Shown here: positions 1 to 5,373 of the stretch, in pieces
How positions within the stretch are numbered: the stretch's first letter is position 1
Layout: each line of letters starts with the position of its first letter
Source: a virus
DNA length: 62,649 nucleotides
Strand: one strand, 5' to 3'
Virus record (IMG/VR): IMGVR_UViG_3300042691_017208
Coordinates: 1 to 62,649 of that record
Program-made: the position numbers and the translations under genes
The notes under the pieces: generated by a model
What the model was told of the DNA's origin: nothing
Database searches by the model: none
What the model saw: the letters and a program-made list of their open reading frames with translations, nothing else

Positions 1-65
1 CTTAATCTGGTTAAAGCAATTGTCTTATATACAATCGAGTTTGGGTTCAAATCCCAATATCCCTA
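1..65 (+). tRNA. tRNA-Ile (anticodon UAU), 5' end cut by window
   Basis: The 3' part of a tRNA cloverleaf is visible. The D arm pairs CTT (1-3) with AAG (14-16) around a loop containing GG. The anticodon stem ATTGT/ACAAT (19-23/31-35) closes the loop CTTATAT, giving anticodon TAT at 26-28 after U33. The T arm TTGGG/CCCAA (41-45/53-57) has loop TTCAAAT. The acceptor 3' strand is 58-64 with discriminator A65. No CCA is encoded. The 5' acceptor strand lies outside the window. It would read AUA, a codon common in this AT-rich genome. An unmodified UAU anticodon is unusual because bacteria normally read AUA with tRNA-Ile2 carrying lysidine. Confidence 0.85.
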
Positions 66-101
66 CAAAAATTTTTTTTAACATTTTATAAATCTAAAAT
101 A

Positions 102-113
102 CTAGTCGACTAG
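102..113. promoter_or_regulatory. palindromic operator-like site
   Basis: CTAGTCGACTAG is a perfect 12-base palindrome lying 8 bases upstream of a TTGACT -35 box. The same core recurs at 5220-5230 directly against another -35 box on the other strand. Position and recurrence suggest a binding site for a dimeric regulator; no protein is identified. Confidence 0.4.
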
Positions 114-121
114 AATACCTA

Positions 122-151
122 TTGACTTTGCTAATTTTTTAATGATACACT
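122..151 (+). promoter_or_regulatory. promoter upstream of the methyltransferase gene
   Basis: TTGACT (122-127), an 18-base spacer, then TGA-TACACT (143-151) gives a -35 plus extended -10. Transcription would start near 158, leaving a leader of about 180 bases. A second TATAAT at 304-309 lies closer to the gene but lacks a -35 or TG extension. Confidence 0.45.
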
Positions 152-157
152 TTAGTT

Positions 158-340
158 CGGTTTGTGGGGGCTTACACTGGAACTCAAATATACCAGATGT
201 CTTGCTTCTCCTATCTCAACATTGTAGCAATTTTTTCAATGGGGGGAAAGGGGGGCTTTCCTAAAATCTAAATTCCCAGATATCATTTATATAGTAAATA
301 TACTATAATTATCACATATATTTATAAAAGGAGATTTATC
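158..340 (+). other. untranslated leader with G-rich hairpin
   Basis: No convincing gene lies in this stretch. A G-run element GGGGGGAAAGGGGGG (241-255) sits inside a short hairpin (GGAAAG 245-250 with CTTTCC 256-261, GGGGG loop). It could be an attenuator or a stabilising structure. The ribosome site AAAGGAG lies near 328-334. Confidence 0.35.
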
Positions 341-976
341 ATGATTAATTACCCAATAGGTGAATGGGAAACAGATTTTGAAATACCAGAAGACTTTGTT
401 TCAGAGTTCAATCATTTTGTTAAAGAAATAATGAAAGAAGAAACAAGCATAAGACATCCTCTATACGAAAGACTTTTTATACTATGGTCTGCTGCAAAGC
501 ATGCTTCTAAGCTAGAAGGAGATTTTGTAGAGTGTGGAGTATATGCTGGATTCACTTCTTACTTCATGGCTAAGCACTCTAAAACAAATATCCACCTATT
601 CGATTCTTGGGATGGTGTAACTGATTTTACAGAACATGATAATGAATATTATAAAGAAAATCCATTTAAGATACCAATGCATCATGCTGAAAAAACAATG
701 TCAGAATTTGATAATGTCGTTTTTCACAAAGGCGAATTCCCATTTGATTTTGATCAACTAGAAAAAATATCTCTATTACATATTGATGCTGATAACTACA
801 ATCCTACAAAGATTTGCTTAGAGCAACTATGGGATAAGATGGTTCCTGGTGGAATTGTAATAGTTGATTTCCATGATTCATGGGCAACTGGGGCAGAAAA
901 AGCAACTAAGGACTTTTTTGAAGGTAAAAGAGATCTTATCATGTTTAGGACTGGGAAATCTTTAATAATCAAATAA
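341..976 (+). CDS. TylF/MycF-like SAM-dependent O-methyltransferase
   Basis: This 211-residue protein resembles the TylF (macrocin O-methyltransferase) family of class I SAM methyltransferases. The SAM-binding motif FVECGVYAG lies near residues 62-70. The acidic segment HLFDSWDG is near residues 85-92. A Mg-binding-like stretch LLHIDADNYNPT and the strand GGIVIVDFHD follow in the last third. These are the usual TylF landmarks, and the length is close to the family core. The family methylates hydroxyls of sugars, and phage copies are often thought to modify surface glycans or virion sugars; the substrate here is unknown. The start has a good ribosome site (AAAGGAGA). A second, FkbM-like methyltransferase lies at 24506. 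Confidence 0.8.
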   Translation: MINYPIGEWETDFEIPEDFVSEFNHFVKEIMKEETSIRHPLYERLFILWSAAKHASKLEGDFVECGVYAGFTSYFMAKHSKTNIHLFDSWDGVTDFTEHDNEYYKENPFKIPMHHAEKTMSEFDNVVFHKGEFPFDFDQLEKISLLHIDADNYNPTKICLEQLWDKMVPGGIVIVDFHDSWATGAEKATKDFFEGKRDLIMFRTGKSLIIK

Positions 977-999
977 TGGGCGGGAGAGTCTAAAAAGCT

Positions 1000-1254
1000 A
1001 TGCTTGAGAAAAGGCTTCTAATGGGCTTTATAGACCTTGGAACCAATAACTCCATATATGGACTACCTAATGAAATCTTACTTGTCCAAGAAGCCCTTAA
1101 AGCCTTTATTGACTACATAGACTCTAAATTGCTGGAGTGTCCAAATATTGAAAATGGCATTTGCCATACATATTGGAGACATGATGATTGTAGGATATTG
1201 ATGGATATCTTATTTGAACTTACCTTGGAAGAAAGATATAGGGCATGGAAATAG
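1000..1254 (+). CDS. hypothetical protein
   Basis: An 84-residue protein with no recognised family. It contains two Cys and a His-rich stretch in the middle (CPNIENGICHTYWRHDDC), which could bind metal, and the end is mainly helical. GGGAGAG upstream supports the ATG at 1000; an internal ATG at 1021 is an alternative. It follows the methyltransferase after 23 bases and is probably co-transcribed. Confidence 0.6.
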   Translation: MLEKRLLMGFIDLGTNNSIYGLPNEILLVQEALKAFIDYIDSKLLECPNIENGICHTYWRHDDCRILMDILFELTLEERYRAWK

Positions 1255-1331
1255 CTATTATTGGGATATTGTCTCTATATGGGTTTATTATTTACCATAT
1301 ACTGAAAAATACTGATAAGATGTATAAATGA
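1245..1331 (+). CDS. predicted 28-residue membrane peptide
   Basis: An ATG at 1245 overlaps the end of the preceding gene by 10 bases and opens a 28-codon frame. It starts MEIAIIGILSLYGFIIYHIL and ends in a charged tail with three Lys and one Asp. That is one hydrophobic helix followed by a cytosolic-type basic tail. A purine-rich GGAAGAA stretch lies upstream. The overlapping arrangement is typical of translational coupling. The function is unknown; small holin-like or membrane-modulating peptides look like this, but a chance frame cannot be excluded. Confidence 0.4.
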   Translation: MEIAIIGILSLYGFIIYHILKNTDKMYK

Positions 1332-1340
1332 TCTTCTAGT

Positions 1341-1455
1341 TTCGCCCGCCGCCGCACTTTTTTTCGCACTTCAGGGGACATGTATAATATTAGATGATGT
1401 ATAATTACATAGTGATATTAGCCTGCATATAGGCTATTAGTAAAAGGAGCTAAAT
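1341..1455 (+). promoter_or_regulatory. promoter and leader of the 1456 operon
   Basis: A locally GC-rich patch (CGCCCGCCGCCGCAC, 1343-1357) is followed by TATAAT (1383-1388). Five bases later an ATG (1394) opens a 12-codon frame ending at 1432. Its stop falls inside a hairpin, TAGCCT (1419-1424) with AGGCTA (1431-1436), just before the ribosome site AAAGGAG of the next gene. A second TATAAT occurs at 1400-1405. The mini-ORF plus hairpin could be a leader-peptide control element, but this is speculative. Confidence 0.35.
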
Positions 1456-1710
1456 ATGAATTGGTTAAGAACAATAGAAGAAGATAGACTAGTTGCCATG
1501 TTTGAGAAACTAGCATCTGAATTAAAAGAAAAAGAATTAGCTGATAACCCAAGAGAATTAACTGCCGAAGAGAACAATGAGTTAGGCGTATCTTTAACAA
1601 CTAAGTGGCAGAATGAAAATGCTGATGGCATGGAAGAGAAGCTAGTTGAGCTATATGGTACAGAAAAAGATAAGCTTGATTATGCCAACTGGAAAGTTAA
1701 GGGAGAGTAA
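1456..1710 (+). CDS. hypothetical helical protein
   Basis: An acidic, Lys/Glu-rich 84-residue protein that should be almost entirely helical. It has no recognised domain, signal peptide or membrane segment. A strong ribosome site (AAAAGGAG) precedes the ATG. It heads a likely operon with the two oxygenase-fold genes that follow; the next gene starts two bases after its stop. Confidence 0.6.
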   Translation: MNWLRTIEEDRLVAMFEKLASELKEKELADNPRELTAEENNELGVSLTTKWQNENADGMEEKLVELYGTEKDKLDYANWKVKGE

Positions 1711-1712
1711 TT

Positions 1713-2447
1713 ATGGGAATACTGGACACAGTAACAAAGACTAACGAGTACGGGCAACATGGAATTCACATCTTTAAAAATTTTTTTACAGAAGAAGAGC
1801 TCGCACTTCTTGATACTTGGGTAGAAACAAGTTACAGTAGCTCTACTGATGTTTCTGGACACCTTACCGCAAAAAACTATTCCATTATAACCAATAGAGA
1901 ATCAGTTAGACCATATTTTACTAAGTTAAGAGAAGCAATTAAAACTAAGTGCAGCACAGAGACTTTGTTTATTGCTAGAGTAAAAGTTTTAGAGATTTCT
2001 CCATGGGAGTGGGAGGAGCTTGTTGATCCAGATTATGTTCCTACCGAAGAGCAGCTTGCTTCATGGGATAGGCCAATGAAAACTCTTAGTTATAATCTTA
2101 CAGAGGTTAGAGAAGCTGCATTGGCTTCAGTACCTTCTAACGGATACGCACTAGCCGACTTCGAAAGTGGAATTGTTTCTAATCCACTATTTTTAGATAT
2201 TTATCAGAATCCAATAGAGATTGATGCATATCATGCAATGGTAGTTTTGAACCCAGAATTTACTGGAGGTTCTGTTACTGTTAACAGCTCTATTACCAAT
2301 GAAGACGTTGTGTTAGATCTAAATCCTGGAGACGTATTGTTCTTTAATAAGAGCGTTTCTGGTGTACAACAAATTTCAAAAGTTTTAACTGGAAAAAGAC
2401 GTTGTTTTAATTTAGTACTAACTGAGGATAGAGCCTTTAGAGTTTAA
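1713..2447 (+). CDS. 2OG-Fe(II) oxygenase-fold protein, catalytic triad apparently lost
   Basis: This 244-residue protein has the prolyl-4-hydroxylase layout: an N-terminal 'xxxFFTEEELALLDTW' entry motif, and a C-terminal jelly-roll with VVLNPEFTGGSV, LNPGDVLFFN and a final RRCFNLVL strand. The iron-binding HxD expected before the VVLNPEFTGG strand is absent. The distal His that should sit in the 'HxVxPV' position reads SGVQQISKV. The basic 2-oxoglutarate-binding position is kept (GKRR). I infer a non-catalytic paralogue, perhaps a partner or structural protein. It is followed by an intact oxygenase gene after 5 bases. Confidence 0.6.
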   Translation: MGILDTVTKTNEYGQHGIHIFKNFFTEEELALLDTWVETSYSSSTDVSGHLTAKNYSIITNRESVRPYFTKLREAIKTKCSTETLFIARVKVLEISPWEWEELVDPDYVPTEEQLASWDRPMKTLSYNLTEVREAALASVPSNGYALADFESGIVSNPLFLDIYQNPIEIDAYHAMVVLNPEFTGGSVTVNSSITNEDVVLDLNPGDVLFFNKSVSGVQQISKVLTGKRRCFNLVLTEDRAFRV

Positions 2448-2452
2448 CGCAT

Positions 2453-3040
2453 ATGTCCATACATGTGCATGAAAACTTTATAGAAGGACAAGACTTAGAA
2501 AACATATTAGGGTTTAGCAAATCGTTTAGCCCCGAAGATAAGTTTCTTTGGGGTTATAACGATATTGTTAACTTAGAATATGAAAATAAAAATAACATTA
2601 TTGGTTCACTAGATAAGTGTGTGCTATTTTTGAACGAAGAGTTCTTAAAAAAATATAAATTAAAAAATGATTTAAAAGTAATTAATATATTTGGTGCAGG
2701 GTTGAGACCTGGGAAAAAGTATACTAGACATCAAGATAAAGAATATACATATGAAGGCAAAAAAGACTCAGATGTAGTATACACTGGATTACTTTATTTA
2801 AATGATGATTATGTTGGAGGAGAATTACTATTAGAAGATCATTCTTCTGATAGTGTAACAGGTGGGCATAAATTAATTAAGCCTAAAGCTGGAACTTTAA
2901 TATACTTTACAGAAGATGTCTATCATTCAGTAATGCCCGTTTCTGAAGGTATTAGATACAACATAGTTATGTTTTTTTCAGACACAGACTTGCGTAGACC
3001 TTTAGCTAGAAAGACTACACTAGAAAACTTTGGTTATTAA
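2453..3040 (+). CDS. prolyl-4-hydroxylase-like 2OG-Fe(II) oxygenase
   Basis: A 195-residue member of the P4H-like 2OG-Fe(II) oxygenase superfamily. The iron ligands are H93-x-D95 and H158, and R168 is placed to bind the 2-oxoglutarate carboxylate. The signature strands LLYLNDDYVGGEL and KPKAGTLIYF lie between them. The family uses O2 and 2-oxoglutarate to hydroxylate prolyl or other residues; the substrate here is unknown. There is no clear ribosome site, and the ATG sits 5 bases after the upstream stop, so translation may be coupled. The 3' end overlaps the convergent gene by 4 bases. Confidence 0.85.
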   Translation: MSIHVHENFIEGQDLENILGFSKSFSPEDKFLWGYNDIVNLEYENKNNIIGSLDKCVLFLNEEFLKKYKLKNDLKVINIFGAGLRPGKKYTRHQDKEYTYEGKKDSDVVYTGLLYLNDDYVGGELLLEDHSSDSVTGGHKLIKPKAGTLIYFTEDVYHSVMPVSEGIRYNIVMFFSDTDLRRPLARKTTLENFGY

Positions 3041-3699
3041 GAGTATTTATTATTGTCGTAAAAATTTGGTACCTTTAAAAATGCTGGTAACACATATCTA
3101 ATAGGGCCAGCACCAACATGTCTAACTCCATGATTAAACTCATCATTACCTGGGAAGACAATTAGTGTTCCAGGCTCTGGAACAATTTCAATGTTTTTGT
3201 TGGGCCAGAACACCTGACCATTTTTATAATCATCATGTATATATATGATTGCTGCATACTTAATTGATGGATCTGTGTGTTGATCTGTATGGGCTACAAG
3301 TTCCACCCCTTCTGGCATTCTTTGAAAAAAATAAAATCCAGAGCATATTAACTTTTCTGTACCTTGATCCATAATTTTTTGAAGTCGATTACTTACTTGG
3401 TGATGAATAGGGTTATCTGTAAATGCTAAGTTTTTATCGTGCCAGTTTTGTGTTACTTCGAATAGACCTTCTGCAACTAAATTTTCAACATCATCTCTTC
3501 CAAACTTAGCCATACAGAATTTAGCAAGTCCTTGCGTATACTGAATTTCCCAATCAGCTTGAGTAGCATTGTTTATTATTTCAAAATATTGTTTAATTTC
3601 TTCGTCTGTAACAAAATTTTTTACAAGCAATAATCCTTCTACTGGAGTTTCTACTTCATAGCCAGCAGATTCCATTTCTTTTTTGAGATATGTTGTCAT
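3037..3699 (-). CDS. prolyl-4-hydroxylase-like 2OG-Fe(II) oxygenase (leaderless)
   Basis: A 220-residue oxygenase on the minus strand. The triad is H137-T-D139 and H190, with R201 for 2-oxoglutarate. The core strands are AAIIYIHDDYKNGQV and PEPGTLIVFPG. An N-terminal 'FVTDEEIKQYFEII' segment matches the usual entry of phage P4H proteins. No ribosome site exists; TATAAT ends exactly six bases before ATG, so a leaderless mRNA is predicted. It runs convergent to the previous oxygenase and is separated from the leftward lysozyme operon by a terminator. Confidence 0.85.
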   Translation of the reverse strand: MTTYLKKEMESAGYEVETPVEGLLLVKNFVTDEEIKQYFEIINNATQADWEIQYTQGLAKFCMAKFGRDDVENLVAEGLFEVTQNWHDKNLAFTDNPIHHQVSNRLQKIMDQGTEKLICSGFYFFQRMPEGVELVAHTDQHTDPSIKYAAIIYIHDDYKNGQVFWPNKNIEIVPEPGTLIVFPGNDEFNHGVRHVGAGPIRYVLPAFLKVPNFYDNNKYS

Positions 3700-3705
3700 G
3701 GTTAT

Positions 3706-3714
3706 ATTATATCA
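3706..3714 (-). promoter_or_regulatory. extended -10 promoter, leaderless gene
   Basis: On the minus strand TGA-TATAAT is followed by six bases (ATAACC) and then the ATG at 3699. No -35 consensus is visible 17 bases upstream, where the terminator stem lies; the TG extension may compensate. Confidence 0.6.
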
Positions 3715-3749
3715 AAAAACCCTAATAGGAGGCGGATCCTATTAGGGTT
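3714..3749 (-). terminator. intrinsic terminator of the leftward operon
   Basis: A perfect 13-bp stem, AACCCTAATAGGA (3718-3730) with its complement at 3737-3749 and a 6-base loop, is followed on the minus strand by a run of six T. It would end transcripts coming from the 5156-3806 operon. The extended -10 of the next gene begins at the end of the T run. Confidence 0.8.
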
Positions 3750-3766
3750 CTGTGCGTTTCCGCAAT

Positions 3767-3801
3767 ACATGAGGGCAAAATATGGGATGCTCACCTCATG
3801 T
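3767..3801 (-). other. inverted repeat after the 3806 gene
   Basis: ACATGAGG (3767-3774) pairs with CCTCATGT (3794-3801) around a 19-base loop, just past the stop of the last gene of the leftward operon. It lacks a T run and may protect the 3' end ahead of the true terminator. Confidence 0.35.
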
Positions 3802-3805
3802 AAAT

Positions 3806-3991
3806 TTATTTAATTATGTCTTTTTCAACCATTACTTCGTAAACAGCAGTAAGAGCGTGTTCGATAGAAGGAGTACTCTGTTCAATAAACTTAGAAACTT
3901 CCTCTTCACCCATTCCACTCATTAATGCCATGCTTTTATTAATTTCGATAAAGGTTTCAACCATTACCGCAATAGCTTCTTCTTTACTCAT
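3806..3991 (-). CDS. hypothetical protein
   Basis: A 61-residue acidic helical protein with Met-rich and Glu-rich segments (MSGMGEEEVSKF). No family is recognised. It overlaps the upstream gene by 8 bases and is the last gene of the leftward operon, ahead of the terminator at 3714-3749. Its upstream purine-rich region (AAGGAAGAAA) can serve as a ribosome site. Confidence 0.6.
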   Translation of the reverse strand: MSKEEAIAVMVETFIEINKSMALMSGMGEEEVSKFIEQSTPSIEHALTAVYEVMVEKDIIK

Positions 3992-4214
3992 TTTCTTCCT
4001 TAGATCTGAAGGCTGGTGAGGGGCCCAGCAAAAAACCCTCTTGATGATATTCTACCATTTTAGCAAGCTGTTGTCTATCATTTTCATCTTTTGATAGTAA
4101 ATTTGCTATAAGGCTTAGCAGGTCATATATTCTATGGAGCATAATATAATTTACCATGGGTAAATTATCTTCCATGTCCTGAGTTATATAATCTTCAGGC
4201 ATTATATTTTTCAT
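3984..4214 (-). CDS. hypothetical protein
   Basis: A 76-residue protein with an acidic N-terminus and a central helix (MLHRIYDLLSLIANLLS), and no recognised domain. It overlaps both neighbours (upstream gene by 20 bases, downstream by 8), showing tight coupling in the leftward operon. Confidence 0.6.
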   Translation of the reverse strand: MKNIMPEDYITQDMEDNLPMVNYIMLHRIYDLLSLIANLLSKDENDRQQLAKMVEYHQEGFLLGPSPAFRSKEENE

Positions 4215-4389
4215 CGCTAGTTATTTCAAATAGAACCTGATTTATAGTTTTATTTGACTGAGACTGCTCATCTAGATATTTAACAAAATGTTTAATAACT
4301 CTATCAGCGATAAATTCCCTAGGTATGTGAGCGCATGGGATCACCATGGATAGCTCTAGTATTAAATCTTTATTATAAATACTTTGCAT
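4195..4389 (-). CDS. hypothetical protein
   Basis: A 64-residue protein of unknown family, probably helical, with a short Cys/His-containing stretch near the start (IPCAHIPREF). AAAGGATACGTAG upstream gives a ribosome site for the ATG at 4389. The ATG lies inside the end of the preceding zinc-ribbon-like gene, whose stop is at 4373. Confidence 0.6.
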   Translation of the reverse strand: MQSIYNKDLILELSMVIPCAHIPREFIADRVIKHFVKYLDEQSQSNKTINQVLFEITSDEKYNA

Positions 4390-4585
4390 CTACGTATCCT
4401 TTCATTTTTTTATACATATCGATTCCTATATATTTTTTATAACTACAAGAAATGCAGTATAGGAAAATTTTATCTTCTTCATCTAAATTTGAAAAAAGAA
4501 GACCCTGATCTAATGGGCAATCCATTTTAGGAACAAGGCCTTCTTTTGATAGAGATAGGTACCTTGATACAATTTGTATTTTAAT
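4373..4585 (-). CDS. small Cys-containing protein, predicted ATT start
   Basis: A 70-codon frame fills the apparent gap between the lysozyme-like gene and the next gene. It contains a CPLDQG motif, then an LDEEDKIFLYCISC motif, giving three Cys, CxxC included, in a zinc-ribbon-like arrangement, followed by a basic Lys/Tyr-rich end. No ATG, GTG or TTG allows the full frame. An ATT at 4585 lies five bases after AGGGGA and only 13 bases past the upstream stop. The first ATG (residue 21) has no ribosome site and would leave 50 residues. I favour the rare ATT start, as in infC-type genes, but the call is inference. Confidence 0.55.
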   Translation of the reverse strand: MKIQIVSRYLSLSKEGLVPKMDCPLDQGLLFSNLDEEDKIFLYCISCSYKKYIGIDMYKKMKGYVDAKYL

Positions 4586-4598
4586 ACCTATCCCCTAA

Positions 4599-5156
4599 CT
4601 ACTTTGGAAATTGAATCATCAATCTCTTTGCTTTACTAATAGAATTTGGCCACGATGACCAGTCTATTCCGCCTTTAGTCATATAATACGTTATCTCTGC
4701 GTTTATGACTGGATCGAACAAAAGTACGTTCGACCTCAATTCGAATTTCTCTTTACGATCTATACCAAGGTTACCCAGCATGTTGATCTGAAAAATTCCG
4801 TAGGAACTGTCTCCAGTGCTCCTGTTGCCATTGTATGCCATAGGGCGTCCATTAGACTCCGCTTTAGCAATGGCCCACGCCATTTTAAGGGCGCTTCCTT
4901 CAAAACCTACAGACTTGAGAAGTTTTACTAACTCATTATCTGTTAACATTTCCGAAGGTTTGTATACAGTATTGCTGAATTTTTCCAGCGTTTCTCTTTT
5001 CAGTTGTGCTTCTGTTTTAGACTCTACCTTTACAGTTAGAGCTTCGGCTGGCGGTGTATTAACAACTGGTGTTCCAGTATATAAAAACATTAAACCAACC
5101 GCTATTGCAACATAATGATGTAAAACATCACTAAGTTTTTCTTTTATATTCTCCAT
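4599..5156 (-). CDS. membrane-anchored SLT/lysozyme-like muralytic enzyme
   Basis: This protein has an N-terminal hydrophobic helix (YVAIAVGLMFLYTG, residues about 15-28), a linker, and a C-terminal lysozyme-like transglycosylase domain. The domain shows AWAIAKAESNG with the likely catalytic Glu, then SSYGIFQIN, and LLFDPVINAEI. This matches SLT-type peptidoglycan lytic folds. The helix could be a signal anchor, so a signal-arrest-release endolysin is one reading; a virion-associated lysozyme is another. An upstream in-frame ATG at 5171 exists, but GGAGG lies inside that extension, 8 bases before the ATG at 5156, so I chose 5156 (185 residues). It heads the leftward operon. Confidence 0.75.
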   Translation of the reverse strand: MENIKEKLSDVLHHYVAIAVGLMFLYTGTPVVNTPPAEALTVKVESKTEAQLKRETLEKFSNTVYKPSEMLTDNELVKLLKSVGFEGSALKMAWAIAKAESNGRPMAYNGNRSTGDSSYGIFQINMLGNLGIDRKEKFELRSNVLLFDPVINAEITYYMTKGGIDWSSWPNSISKAKRLMIQFPK

Positions 5157-5189
5157 TGGCATTTCCTCCATTAGAGATAACGGACTATA

Positions 5190-5219
5190 ATCATAACATT
5201 GTTATTTAGTACATGTCAA
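5190..5219 (-). promoter_or_regulatory. sigma70-type promoter of the leftward lysozyme operon
   Basis: On the minus strand TTGACA (5219-5214), an 18-base spacer and TATGAT (5195-5190) form a strong promoter. The start would be near 5183. The palindrome at 5220-5230 abuts the -35 box. Confidence 0.7.
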
Positions 5220-5230
5220 GCTAGTCGACT
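5220..5230. promoter_or_regulatory. palindromic operator-like site, second copy
   Basis: GCTAGTCGACTA carries the same TAGTCGACTA core as the site at 102-113 and touches the -35 of the leftward promoter. It lies between the leftward operon and the rightward reductase gene, so it could coordinate the two. Confidence 0.45.
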
Positions 5231-5314
5231 ATAATTTTTATTTATAGTTAACTAATAATCTTACTGTTTTTTATTAATCTATTTTCTAAAGCACTTCCCT
5301 TAAAGAATTTTCTT

Positions 5315-5323
5315 TGGTAGAAT
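5315..5323 (+). promoter_or_regulatory. extended -10 promoter of the reductase gene
   Basis: TGG-TAGAAT matches the extended -10 form used throughout the window. No good -35 is seen. The predicted start is near 5330, giving a leader of about 44 bases before the ATG. Confidence 0.45.
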
Positions 5324-5373
5324 TATCTTCTATTGTTTTAAAATTAAACCGCAAGGCGGAGAAAAGGTGCTAT

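Noticed and set aside
4816-5115. 99-residue plus-strand frame
   Set aside because: It lies entirely antisense to the lysozyme-like gene, whose catalytic motifs are clear, and has no ribosome site.
5227-5235. Plus-strand TATAAT at 5230-5235 as reductase promoter
   Set aside because: No -35 or TG extension; the TGG-TAGAAT at 5315 is better placed.
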